Assembly (NCBI RefSeq): GCF_905171765.1 | Contig: NC_053393.1 | Span: 190,367,921-190,431,920 of the forward strand | Source of the DNA: Bufo bufo | Taxonomy: Eukaryota > Chordata > Amphibia > Anura > Bufonidae | Reading direction: 5' to 3' | DNA length: 64,000 nucleotides | Shown: positions 43,629 to 55,014 of the stretch, piece after piece | Position numbering within the stretch: position 1 is the first letter of the stretch | How the letters are laid out: every line of letters begins with the position of its first letter | Notes under the pieces: model-generated | The model's database searches: none | Told to the model about the DNA's origin: nothing | The model's input: the letters and a program-made list of their open reading frames with translations, nothing else | Made by a program: the position numbers and the translations under genes

Positions 43629-43855
43629 AAATACTAGAGCACTATAATATTGATATTTTAATTATGGATACTGTTTATTATGCCTAGTTGTATTATACAA
43701 TATCTTATGAAACACACAATAATGGTAATGGTTATAATATATCAACCAATCCAGATCCAGTATGACTCTATCGTCCCAGGTGAACTGAATTTAATTGAAA
43801 TATGTCTAATTGGATACCATATATAAAGTACTGTGAATGAACCGTCCCCCACTCA

Positions 43856-43884
43856 CTGATGAAGGCATTTATTGTCCCAAAACA
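43856..43884 (+). ncRNA. Hammerhead-like core in the Penelope 3' region
   Basis: An exact ctgatga, then aggcatttattgtcc (a short gg/cc stem II), then caaaac where the hammerhead has gaaac; the difference fits CpG decay or change. Hammerheads in the terminal repeats of Penelope-like elements are established. Confidence 0.45.
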
Positions 43885-44844
43885 TGTTTGAGGAAGTTTG
43901 GGGACCTCCTAATATTTTTGTATCATGGTGGAATTACTCTGAATCATATACAATACAGCCTTTTATAAAATAAAAGGAGCGCTCCAGTACAAAAAACATC
44001 TTTAATATTCAGAGACATTGCTTCACTACTGAATTCGTCTTTTTCCCAGAGCAAATACATTCCGGTCAAGTGAAGGAGAAACGTGGTGAGGCAAGCGCTA
44101 ACAACCGCACATTCAAACAGACGCGGCGCACGCCACCAGACTCCACTTGGGACGCCGAAGATTCGTCCGGGCAAAGACATACAGCTGACTGAGTCTGAAG
44201 AGCCACGTAGGGGAAAACAAGCATTGGAAGGTAAGCGCCGCTAAGTGCCGAAAAACACGCAGGACGCCGCGTCTAGGTACAGCAGACCAAGAACACCTAC
44301 CCCACACGTAAGTTCTCAGACTAACTCCCTTTGATATGCAAATTAAATAGGAGGGTTTTTATTGCTATCGTAATGGAGTAAGACTGTGTACTCAATTATC
44401 AGCACAATCCCCTCTGATCAATTTATAACCAGAAGGTCTAAAGGGTATTATCAATACCACAAAAACTAGAACTATATACACTCCTTACTATTGGATTGGA
44501 TCATATACGAACTATGGACTTATTATAAAACCATTACTCGATTGATCTCTTTTAGGCCACTTATTTATACTGTATTTATTCACCATTATTATATTTTGGA
44601 TACATCAATACATCAATACATCTATTCCTTGATCTACACATATTGTATTTGGTTCTTTTTTAAAACAATGAATATGTGACTCTAGATTAGAGAGTACCTG
44701 CTACCACAATTTATTTACATTTTGTTACTATTTAACTGGGTGAATCATAGCAGTTGCACCTCAACCACTGTAACTCCCGGTGGAGCCGCCCGATATTAGT
44801 ATACAATACAAATGCACTATAATATACTTTACAAAGTGACTCAA

Positions 44845-45020
44845 TGACAGAGTCTGGAGGTGGTGGCAGCATGAGGAGGCCACAGAGTGGCACAATAACA
44901 GAGTTTGGAGGTGGCGGCAGCATGAGGAGGCCACAAAGTGGCACAATGACAGAGTCTGGAGGTGGTGGCAGCATGAGGAGGCCACAGAGTGGCACAGTGA
45001 CAGAGTGTGGAGGTCGGTGG
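44845..45020. repeat. ~60-bp minisatellite after the transposase
   Basis: Three full copies of gacagagtctggaggtggtg gcagcatgaggaggccacag agtggcacaat (about 60 bases), the same unit as at 25690-25843. It reads as an open frame in several frames because the period is a multiple of three, which is not evidence of coding. Confidence 0.9.
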
Positions 45021-45199
45021 CAATACCAGTATCCGATGAAGATGGTGGGTAAAAAAAGGAGCACTTGGCATCAGATGTAAGGCATCAGGCGGGTGGCAGC
45101 ATCAGAATAGTAGCTGAGGAAGGTAGCCAGAAGAAACCAGTCTCTTTTGTTAAAGTGTTGGTGTGGCACTATGGATGATCTATTCTGATGCATTAGGCA

Positions 45200-46330
45200 T
45201 TGGTGGGTGTAAATCCTGGCTGATCCATGCCTGATTCATCTTGACAAAGGTCAGTCTCTCCACATTTTGGGTGACAGGTGAGTTCTTCTTGGGGTAACTA
45301 TGGCCCCCGCCGCACTAAACACCCACTCTGATGCGACACTAGAGGCTGGGCAAGACAGTTTTTTCAGGTCAAACTTGGCCAGTTGCCACCACAAATCCAG
45401 TTTGGCTGCCTAGTAGTCCAGTGGATCTTCAATGTGGGTTGGCAGGGTGCTGTCCAAGTATTCCTCCACCTGCTGGTTCAGGTCTTGCTCTATGTCTAGC
45501 TGCTGGTGAGTAGTTTTTTCACTATGCGGGTGAAGGTAACTGCTCATCAGCAACTCTAGACTCAGGCTGCTGCTGATGGACCTGGTACTGCTCCTGCCAC
45601 CCCTCCCCAGCAGCAATGGCGGTGGAACGTGAGCACAGAGGATGGACGATGGTGCAGATAGGCAATGGCCAACTGACTACAAAGGATGTCTAAATAGTAG
45701 TTCAGTTTGTGCTCCCTCTCAGCGGGTGTGAAAAAGCCCCCCATTTTGGACCGGTAGCAAGAGTCCAACAAGGTGGAGAGCCAGAAGTCATCCCTCTGCC
45801 TAATGGTGACAATTTGGCTGTCACTACCAAATCAACTAAGCATGCAGAGGGCCATTTGCGCAAGTGACTTGGAGGGACTCCCTTCCTCCATCTCCATTGC
45901 ATACTGTTGGGGGATGCCGTTCTGCCGCTGCAGCTCAAGGAGTGTGTGCTTCGCGTTGTACGAGTGGCTGAAATGCATGCAAAGTTTCCTGGCCATTTTT
46001 ATGATATCTTGCAGATGGGTGGAAAAATTCAGGAACCGCTTGACAACAAGATTGAACACGTGTGCCATGCAGGGCGCATGGCTCAGCCCTCCTTGATACA
46101 GTACTGACACAATGCTCTTCTCGTTGTTGGCCACCATAGTTCCGATTTTGAGTTGTCGGGGAGAAAACCAGGTATCAATTTCTTGCTGAAGGACACAGAG
46201 CAGTTCCTCCTCTGTGAGACTCCGTTTGCCAAGGCAAATGAGGTGCAGAACAGTGTGAAACCACTGTGCCCTGCACATGTGGTATGCTAGAGGGACACTG
46301 TGAATTTTCCCTGCAGTGGAGGCTTAGGAC
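45200..46330 (-). pseudogene. hAT transposase relic, C-terminal half
   Basis: Minus strand. 46278 downward reads FHTVLHLICLGKRSLTEEEL, a MVANNEKSIVSVLYQGGLSH stretch equivalent to the second catalytic region, and HVFNLVVKRFL. The C-terminal dimerisation block (LDLWWQLAKFDLKKLSCPAS and the SEWVFSAAG equivalent of SERVFS) lies at about 45220-45420. Frames change several times. The BED finger and first catalytic acid are absent; the relic ends at the array at 46330. Confidence 0.82.
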
Positions 46331-46560
46331 ACGGCAAATGTATTTTTTCTTTTTGCGCTAATACACGTCACAAAAGGCTTTACAAGAAATAACTACACCG
46401 CTGAGCGGCAAATATATTTTTTCTTTTTCCGCTAAAACACCACACAACAGCCTTTACTACAGATTACTTCACCTCTAAGCGGCAATTGTATTTTTTCTTT
46501 TTCCGCTAAAACACCCCACAAAAGCCTTTACTACAGATTACTGCACTACACAAGGGCAAA
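46330..46560. repeat. ~75-bp tandem repeat upstream of the transposase
   Basis: Three copies of a unit with gtattttttctttttgcgct and aaaacaccacacaa blocks, starting near 46337, 46413 and 46486. Confidence 0.88.
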
Positions 46561-46938
46561 TAAGACGTAGACATATTTCCTTGTAATAACCCTGTTGATG
46601 CCTGTATCAAACAGCACTTGCACCCTAATAAGAATGGTTTGCTGGAATTACAGAGCTGTATAATGGCAATTTGGGTGCCCAGTTAGTGCTGCAAGGTCTA
46701 ATAGGAATGCTCCTATTACCCAGGCTGTCACCTCCCCAAATGAACCCTGTTCAACAGAAATGCAGTGGAATTATTCTTCCCTGTCCTTTCCCTACACCTT
46801 GAATAATCTTTCCCTGCACTTGTAAATCTTTTTTTATATTAAAGTGACAATTTTTCTATCACTGTCCCTAGCGCCTGCTGACGTCTCTCCCTGCACTAAG
46901 TACGCTGGTGAATGGCAGAATCTAAGATGGCTGCCGCT

Positions 46939-46986
46939 ATTTATACAGCTGTGACATCACAGGGCTGGCTGGCTGCTGATTGGCTG
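46939..46986 (-). promoter_or_regulatory. CCAAT/TATA promoter of the hAT transposase
   Basis: On the minus strand gcagccaatcagc (46974-46986) precedes gtataaatagcgg (about 46934-46946) by about 30 bases. The layout and the position upstream of the transposase match the promoter-like region of the complete hAT at 60534-60645. Confidence 0.55.
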
Positions 46987-47187
46987 CATGCATGTCAGTA
47001 TGGGTAATCCCGCCTTCCCAGACTTCCTTTCTCCATGTCCTCACACGTGCAGCAGCCATTTTAGGAAAAATGCGTTTTATTACCACGAAGTGCGAGGAAA
47101 TTGGCATTCGGTGCAAATCAAATTTTTACTGAATTTCTGAACAAATTTCACTTTGTCAGCTTCAATTCACTCATCTCTAACTATAAG

Positions 47188-48226
47188 GTACACAGTACAT
47201 TAAATACTGTACTTGTGAAACAAGCATCTGTTAGAACATACATGAGAAGGCCTTTATAGTGATTTATACTAGACAGTCATTATTTCCCAGTCAAGCCACT
47301 CCCTTTGTTTGCACTGAAATCACTACTGATCACTGTGCATCAGGATGAAATAGCTCTGATGAGCATTTTCTCCCATCCTGGCTGTTACTGAGGAAGTGTG
47401 GCTCTAAGTCACAGCTATATTACATTGCATGTTTGCCATTTTGCAGTTGTTAGATCCCAACAAACATGTACATTGATGTAATTTAGCATGAAGGGGTCAA
47501 CACAATAAAATAGCTTTGCAATCTAAATAATCTATAAACTTTAAAACAGTCATAATACAATACATTTGAGAATTTCTCTTGAGTTGGGGGGGGTTGGACA
47601 TGTGTATCGGATGACACTTTATCATCTATTTTTTGATGTTCAGCATGTGCCTCTTTGCAGTCCCTCAGTAAACAGTATTATACATTATATGGGACATGCA
47701 TCCACAACAGATATACCACTTTGTTGACTCCCATTATACAGGATATAGGATCCCTTGTAGGCAGTTTTAAAATGGCCCCTTTTCTGTGTACAATGTAAAT
47801 AACCTGCTATCACTTCCTCAAAACAACACTAAGATGTCACAGATCATTAGTTGTGTTATATAGAGACTTATTGGTGCTGCTCAACCTTTGCATTCCTCTC
47901 GTGTAAATAAGGAAGCTTCTACAGGTATTCAGTGCTGCGCTGCTCTGTAATTTTCTGCCAGACATTCAAGCATGACTTATAGCATGTAGAAGAGAATGCA
48001 AAAGGGAGCTTATGAGCAAGAGATGTTCTTCCTCCTACACAATGAGCACTGATAGGTAGAGCAACCATACGCCTTCTCACTGCTGAATGCTCATCAGCTA
48101 CAATGACACCGTGCCATTCAACCCCCACCCCCTCTAAAAGTCAACAAACTTTGTAGGAAATCAATGGGAGAATGGGGATGGAGCTGCAAAAAAATAAAAA
48201 TGAAAAAATCTTTATGGTTGGGCATC
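47188..48226. other. Non-coding stretch, nothing recognised
   Basis: No family motif, RNA gene or convincing ORF. It may be single-copy intergenic DNA or an old unrecognised repeat. Confidence 0.6.
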
Positions 48227-48580
48227 ACCTTAGGTTACCATAACCGATATCAAGTAAACACAAACCTCCGTATAGAAATAGTAAGATGTCTTTATTCAAT
48301 ATGACAGAAATACATAAAACAAATAAACAATGAAAAATAGCAGCAAATGGAAACCCTTCCAAAGAGAGGACAAAAAGGGAGCCGCAGAGTCAGCGGGCCA
48401 CACCAGCAGCAGCAAAAAACTAAAGAAAGAAGTAACAGAGCATACGCCTATCGCTTCTAGTACATTAAGTATCTCAATGTAAAAAAAACTTGGAATATAC
48501 ACGCTGGAAAAGCAGGAGCAAAGCATAAACGACAGAAAATTTGCTGTACTAGCGTGTGTGTCGACCCTCCTCCACCCAAA

Positions 48581-48611
48581 GCCGTTTCGCCTAACAGGTT
48601 TCTTCTGGGGA
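48581..48611 (-). ncRNA. Hammerhead-like core, left arm
   Basis: The minus strand reads cagaagaaacctgttaggcgaaacggc: a CUGANGA-like opening with two differences, stem II acc/ggc with the tgtta loop, then gaaac. Confidence 0.4.
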
Positions 48612-49011
48612 TGCATGATGTCAGTAATGCCTCCTCTTTTATTGCTACACTAATAAGGACAATTAAAAACATCTGACGGGCTGTTAATTCAAAGCCAATC
48701 CTGGCCCTATGTTAGTAACAAATTCAGTCAGGATAGGCTAGGCTTTTTAGAACATATGGTGGCGCGTTATTCCTGTGATGCGCACGCCATTGGCCACATG
48801 ACCCTGGTGCAGGTCCTGTGGCCTCATATAGTTCACATGACAGCGTGTCATCTACACCACCTATTCAGTCTAGCCTATTCTGACGGAATTGTTTACTAAC
48901 ATAGGGCCAGAATTGGCTTTGAATTAACAGCTCGTCAGATGTTTTTTATTGCCCTTATTAGTGTAGCAATAAAAGAGGAGGCATTACTGACATCATGCAT
49001 CCCCGGAAGAA

Positions 49012-49032
49012 GCCTGTTAGGCGAAACGGCGT
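49012..49032 (+). ncRNA. Hammerhead-like core, right arm
   Basis: cggaagaagcctgttaggcgaaac: a degenerate opening, a perfect gcc/ggc stem II with loop tgtta, then gaaac followed by ggcg. Mirror copy of the left-arm core. Confidence 0.42.
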
Positions 49033-49423
49033 TGGGTGGAGGAGGCTGCAGGGTCGACGTGCCACACACAGTAGTACAGCAAATTTTCTGTTGTTTATGT
49101 TTTACTCCAGCTTTTCCAGCATTTTTATTCCAAGTTTTTTTTTAACCTTGAGATACTTAATGTACTAGAAGCGATAGGCGTATGCTCTGTTATTTCTTTC
49201 TTTTGTTTTTTGCTGCTGCTGGTGTGGCCCACTGACTCTGCGGCTCCCTTTTTGTCCTCTCTTCGGGGAGGTTTCCATTTGCTGCTATTTTTCATTGTTT
49301 ATTTGTTTTATGTATTTCTGTCATATTGAATAAAGACATCTTACTATTTCTATACGGAGGTTTGTGTTTACTTGATATCGGTTATGGTAATTTTCGTTAT
49401 TTGGTGCTTTATTACCTTAGGTT

Positions 49424-50763
49424 GTGTAACATATACAAAAGTGTCCACTGTCACCTTTGCTTGAATTTAGTTTTGGAGTCCAATTTCTCATGAAACAAAT
49501 TCAATACAATTTCAGAAGATGTTAGCAATATCTTTACTGGCTGCAGTTCCCATCACAACTATTGAGTAGCTGCACATAGACACCTACAGTATAAACATCT
49601 TCAGACTGAGTATAGAAAAATCTAGTTTAAATCTACTTTTTTTCTTAAAGCTGGTAATCTCGTGACACAAGTCATGGAATACATTGAACCAAGAGCAAAA
49701 GTAGGGAAGGGCAGAACTGTAACACGATAATCTGTAAAGAATAAATTTAATCTGAATAAAAAGGATGATTTTTTTTTAAATACTCTATTGAAGAATTCTG
49801 ACTGAGTTGATATGGAATATTTCCCATTCATCTATTAACCAGAGCAAAGAACAACTTCAAAGAGTACGTAGCTCTAGAAGACCTGGAATGTCCATATAAT
49901 ACATAAAAAGACTGGTCCTGCAGGGAAATTGAACATTTGCTGCCAGATTCCACCACAGATTGCAGCTTGTCCTAGGAGGGCTGGAAGACTTCAGATCAAG
50001 TTATCACCAGGAGACCAACTAACAGGATGGGATTGTTCAAAATTTGTATTTATTAAGAGTAAGAAAGTTGCACATAATTCAAATTTCATTTTTAAATCAG
50101 TTAATGGAATATACAGTGTCTTGTTAAATTAAGTAAGAAGTGAATGATAAGTCTTATTCTTCAGCTCAGTTTTGCAGCTTTAAAGATGTCTTTTGGATTG
50201 TTTTATAATTATATATAATACATATTATTGCAGTCAAGTATTGTACAGAATTAAGACAAGTGAAATGATGTAACATTTTTGGTTCACATGAACATTCTGA
50301 CACTGTTTACTTCACTCCATTAACCTAATTTGGGAGGATTGAAGAGGTTTTTGAACAGTTACATAGAGCCTACTTGAGGCAGTGAAAGGGGATCTTCAAA
50401 CTTTTAGAAGATAAGGAAGATTCTACTTCCCTAAATATATAATACAAAACTTCACATATTCACATTCTCTACTGATTTATGCAAAATGATAAGCCAGATC
50501 AAAATATAACATTAGTAAAGTGCTAATATATATTATACTAATATTAAGTAACTTGGGTAACAGGCGATCTTGTAATCGTAAGTATAAAAATGATATAAGT
50601 AAAATATATTAAGGTAATATGCAGTATTTAAATGGGTTGATTAGCTCAGAATGGTACAAACTAAGAAAATAAGCCATACTCCTTTAACCTATTCCCTAGT
50701 TTCCATTCTGATGGTTCACAATCCTTTGCCAGTCTCTACTTCCTGGCTTCCCTGAAGGCACAG
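49424..50763. other. Non-coding stretch, nothing recognised
   Basis: AT-rich, no gene, RNA or named repeat. The small frames at 49622-49831 and 49929-50132 have no homology I recognise. Confidence 0.6.
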
Positions 50764-51329
50764 GAAATGACTAGTGATGAGCGAGCACCAAAGTGTTCGG
50801 GTACTCAGTCCGAACACATAGTGATATTCGCGCGCTCGGCCGAGCACCCTAGTATAATGGAAGTCAATGGGAGACAACCAGGCACCCCCTGCTTGGATGA
50901 GGGGAGGGTGCCTGGTTCATAGGAAAAGGTCTGAAAGTGATGGAAACACCTCTGAAATCGATCAGGAACAGCAGGGGGACCATGTCTGGATGCATCTTGG
51001 ACTCCAATGTCGCTGCTGGGAACCATGTTGTACGCCACTTTTACAGACCGACAAAAAAAACGCCCAAAACTTTTTAGAGGAAAAATTTTTAGGAAACATT
51101 CTTTCTTGTATATTTAATTGTATATACAGTGTAAGTGGTGCCAACAATTGCAAGGAAGAAACACTCTGACACAGCCTGTATATCACATAAATGAGAGCCT
51201 CATTCACATGGTGCTACAATTGTTCAGGTACACTGCTACACTCCTAAAGCCTATGCACTAAGCGAAAGGGCTGCCAAATATTACAAGGAACCGGCACTCC
51301 AATACACCCTTTCTTGCACATAAAGGAGG

Positions 51330-51472
51330 TCATCATACACACCCTTGAAAAATTATCCTTGATGGCCTGCTGGTGCCCTTCCAGAACATTCGGAGTGAGA
51401 GGATGCTGGTGACCCTATAAAAAATTAGGGGCGAGTGCCTGATGCTGAGATGACCATCTAAAACATTATATG
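51330..51472. repeat. ~40-bp minisatellite, left piece
   Basis: Three diverged units of the outer hAT array (gagtgagaggatgctggtga, ccctataaaaaatt and so on), interrupted at 51472 by the inner hAT. Confidence 0.7.
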
Positions 51473-51583
51473 TAGAGTTGAGCGAACACCTGGATGTTCG
51501 GGTTCGAGAAGTTCGGCCGAACTTCCCGGAAATGTTCGGGTTCGGGATCCGACCCCCGACCCGAACTTCGTCCCGAACCCGAA

Positions 51584-51604
51584 CCCCATTGAAGTCAATG
51601 GGGA
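51584..51604. promoter_or_regulatory. Subterminal near-palindrome shared by hAT ends
   Basis: ccccattgaagtcaatgggg is almost self-complementary and lies about 110 bases from the terminus. Related blocks lie at similar distances in the other hAT ends (50857, 2105, 25922). It is a candidate transposase-binding site. Confidence 0.45.
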
Positions 51605-51764
51605 CCCGAACTTTTGGGCACTAAGAAGGCTGTAAAACAGCCCAGGAAAGAGCTAGAGGGCTGCAAAAGGCAGCAACATGTAGGTAAATCCCCTGCAAAC
51701 AAATGTGGATAGGGAAATGAATTAAAATAAAAAAAAAAAAAAAAAAATTAACCAATATCAATTG

Positions 51765-54700
51765 GACAGAGGTCCCATAGCAGAGAATCTGGCTTCACGT
51801 CAGCAGAGAATCAGTCTCTTCATGCCATAGCAGAGAATCTGGCTTCATGTCAGCGCAGAATCAGTCTTCATGTCATAGCAGAGAATCAGGCTTCACGTCA
51901 CCCACCACTGGAACAGGCCACTGTCACATATCTAGGCCCCGGCACCCAGACAGAGGAGAGAGGTCCCGTAACAGAGAATCTGGCCTTATGTCAGCACAGA
52001 ATCTGTCTTCATGTCATAGCAGAGAATCAGGCTTCACGTCACCCACCACTGGAAAAGGCCACTGTCACATATTTAGGCCCCGGCACCCAGACAGAGGAGA
52101 GAGGTCCCGTAACAGAGAATCTGGCCTTATGTCAGCGCAGAATCTGTCTTCATGTCATAGCAGAGAATCAGGCTTCACGTCACCCACCACTGGAACAGGC
52201 CACTGTCACATATTTAGGCCCCGGCACCCAGACAGAGGAGAGAGGTCCCGTCACAGAGAATCTGGCCTTATGTCAGCAGAGAATCAGGCTTCACGTCACC
52301 CACCACTGGAACAGGCCACTGTCACATATTTAGGCCCCGGCAACCAGACAGAGGAGAGAGGTCCCGTAACAGAGAATCTGGCCTTATGTCAGCGCAGAAT
52401 CAGTCTTCATGTCATAGCAGAGAATCAGGCTTCACGTCACCCACCACTGGAACAGGCCACTGTCACATATTTAGGCCCCGGCACCCAGACAGAGGAGAGA
52501 GGTCCCGTAACAGAGAATCTGGCCTTATGTCAGCACAGAATCTGTCTTCATGTCATAGCAGAGAATCAGGCTTCACGTCACTCACCACTGGAACAGGCCA
52601 CTGTCACATATTTAGGCCCCGGCACCCAGACAGAGGAGAGAGGTCCCGTAACAGAGAATCTGGCCTTATGTCAGCGCAGAATCAGTCTTCATGTCATAGC
52701 AGAGAATCAGGCTTCACGTCACCCATGACTGGAACAGGCCACTGTCACATATTTAGGCCCCGGCACCCAGACAGAGGAGAGAGGTCCCGTAACAGAGAAT
52801 CTGGCCTTATGTCAGCACAGAATCTGTCTTCATGTCATAGCAGAGAATCAGGCTTCACGTCACCCACCACTGGAACAGGCCACTGTCACATATTTAGGCC
52901 CCGGCACCCAGACAGAGGAGTGAGGTCCCGTAACAGAGATTCTGGCCTTATGTCAGCACAGAATCTGTCTTCATGTCATAGCAGAGAATCAGGCTTCACG
53001 TCACCCACCACTGGAACAGGCCACTGTCACATATTTAGGCCCCGGCACCCAGACAGAGGAGAGAGGTCCCGTAACAGAGAATCTGGCCTTATATCAGCAC
53101 AGAATCTGTTTTCATGTCATAGCAGAGAATCAGGCTTCACGTCACCCACCACTGGAACAGGCCACTGTCACATATTTAGGCCCCGGCACCCAGACAGAGG
53201 AGAGAGGTCCCGTAACAGAGAATCTGGCCTTATGTCAGCGCAGAATCAGTCTTCATGTCATAGCAGAGAATCAGGCTTCACGTCACCCACCACTGGAACA
53301 GGCCACTGTCACATATTTAGGCCCCGGCACCCAGACAGAGGAGAGAGGTCCCGTAACAGAGAATCTGGCCTTATGTCAGCGCAGAATCAGTCTTTATGTC
53401 ATAGCAGAGAATCAGGCTTTACGTAACCCACCCACTGGAACAGGCCAATGTCACATATTTAGGCCCAGGCACCCAGACAGAGGAGAGAGGTCCCGTAACA
53501 GAGAATCTGGCCTTATGTCAGCACAGAATCTGTCTTCATGTCATAGCAGAGAATCAGGCTTCACATCACCCACCACTGGAACAGGCCACTGTCACATATT
53601 TAGGCCCTGGCACCCAGACAGAGGAGAGAGGTCCCGTAACAGAGAATCTGGCCTTATGTCAGCACAGAATCTGTCTTCATGTCATAGCAGAGAATCAGGC
53701 TTCACGTCACCCACCACTGGAACAGGCCACTGTCACATATTTAGGCCCCGGCACCCAGACAGAGGAGAGAGGTCCCGTAACAGAGAATCTGGCCTTATGT
53801 CAGCGCAGAATCAGTTTTCATGTCATAGCAGAGAATCAGGCTTCACGTCACCCACCACTGGAACAGGCCACTGTCACATATTTAGGCCCCGGCACCCAGA
53901 CAGAGGAGAGAGGTCCCGTAACAGAGAATCTGGCCTTATGTCAGCGCAGAATCTGTCTTTATGTCATAGCAGAGAATCAGGCTTCACGTCACGCACCACT
54001 GGAACAGGCCACTGTAACATATTTAGGCCCCGGCACCCAGACAGAGGAGAGAGGTCCCGTAACAGAGAATCTGGCCTTATGTCAGCACAGAATCTGTCTT
54101 CATGTCATAGCAGAGAATCAGGCTTCACGTCACCCACCACTGGAACAGGCCACTGTCACATATTTAGGCCCAGGCACCCAGGCAGAGGAGAGAGGTCCCG
54201 TAACAGAGAATCTGGCCTTATGTCAGCACAGAATCTGTCTTCATGTCATAGCAGAGAATCAGGCTTCACGTCACCCACCACTGGAACAGGCCACTGTCAC
54301 ATATTTAGGCCCAGGCACCCAGACAGAGGAGAGAGGTCCCGTAACAGAGAATATGGCCTTATGTCAGCGCAGAATCAGTCTTCATGTCATAGCAGAGAAT
54401 CAGGCTTCACGTCACCCACCACTGGAACAGGCCACTGTCACATATTTAGGCCCCGGCACCCAGACAGAGGAGAGAGGTCCCGTAACAGAGAATCTGGCCT
54501 TATGTCAGCGCAGAATCTGTATTCATGTCATAGCAGAGAATCAGGCTTCACGTCACCCACCACTGGAACAGGCCACTGTCACATATTTAGGCCCCGGCAC
54601 CCAGACAGAGGAGAGAGGTCCCGTAACAGAGAATCTGGCCTTATGTCAGCACAGAATCTTTCTTCATGTCATAGCAGAGAATCAGGCTTCACGTCACCCA

Positions 54701-54893
54701 CCACTGGAACAGGCCACTGTCACATATTTAGGCCCAGGCACCCAGGCAGAGGAGAGAGGTCCCGTAACAGAGAATCTGGCCTTATGTCAGCACAGAATCT
54801 GTCTTCATGTCATAGCAGAGAATCAGGCTTCACGTCACCAACCACTGGAACAGGCCACTGTCACACATTTAGGCCCCGTCACACAGACAGAGG
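51765..54893. repeat. 141-bp minisatellite, about 22 units
   Basis: The unit contains atgtcagcgcagaatc, cataggcagagaatcagg-like and ccaccactggaacaggccac blocks with a 141-base period; unit starts include 51847, 51988 and 52129. One unit near 52271 lacks about 27 bases. 141 is a multiple of three, so long open frames of 293, 346 and 471 codons result in two different frames. The units are very similar (often one or two differences). Confidence 0.95.
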
Positions 54894-55014
54894 AGAAGTT
54901 CATTCAACTTTGGGTTGCCCCGCAATATAATGGTAAAATGAAAATAAAAATAGTATTGAATGAGGAAGTGCCCTGGAGTAGAATTATATATTGTTAAGGG
55001 GAGGTAGTTAATAT

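Larger units (their letters stand above)
42101..44706 (+). mobile_element. Penelope-like retroelement, degraded
   Basis: A reverse transcriptase relic of the Penelope type (42108-43628) is followed by a 3' region that holds a hammerhead-like core at 43856, a GC-rich block (44090-44300) and an AT-rich tail. The GIY-YIG endonuclease that normally follows the reverse transcriptase is not seen; coding stops at 43628 and non-coding sequence follows. The limits are approximate: the left abuts the Gypsy leader, the right abuts hAT sequence. Confidence 0.75.
44707..47179 (-). mobile_element. hAT transposon, decayed, left end missing
   Basis: The right terminus reads inward tagagatgagtgaattg, ending at 47179, with actataag beyond it as the would-be duplication. 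The left end was not found. Contents from left to right: a ~60-bp array (44845-45020), a minus-strand transposase relic lacking its N-terminal half (about 45200-46330), a ~75-bp array (46330-46560), and a promoter-like region (46939-46986). Confidence 0.8.
48237..49413. mobile_element. 1.2-kb foldback element with 10-bp TSD
   Basis: Two ~515-base arms (about 48237-48750 and 48868-49390) are inverted copies around a ~120-base spacer. A 10-bp direct repeat accttaggtt flanks the whole (48227-48236 and 49414-49423). Both arms carry a hammerhead-like core pointing inward/outward symmetrically, an AATAAA near the outer end (gaataaagacatc on the right) and no coding. Variable-length duplications and such cores fit a retroelement such as a Penelope terminal repeat inserted as an inverted pair; a DNA foldback element is the alternative. 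Confidence 0.8.

Noticed and set aside
44844..45080. Gly/Ser/Arg repeat ORFs on both strands (SGGGGSMRRPQSG type)
   Set aside because: By-product of the ~60-bp minisatellite, open on both strands.
13191..47179. One single hAT spanning 13.2-47.2 kb, from similar outer ends
   Set aside because: The ends are of the same general type, but the bases beside them (gtgtcaag and actataag) do not match as an 8-bp duplication, and the interior contains other independent hAT elements.
47919..48128. Small ORF in otherwise unannotated DNA
   Set aside because: 69 codons, no motif, no support as an exon from splice signals that I could judge.
51847..54997. Long ORFs of 293-471 codons encoding a 47-residue repeat protein
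   Set aside because: They lie wholly in a 141-bp tandem array (a multiple of three), are open in more than one frame, and are inside a transposon. Length alone does not support coding.
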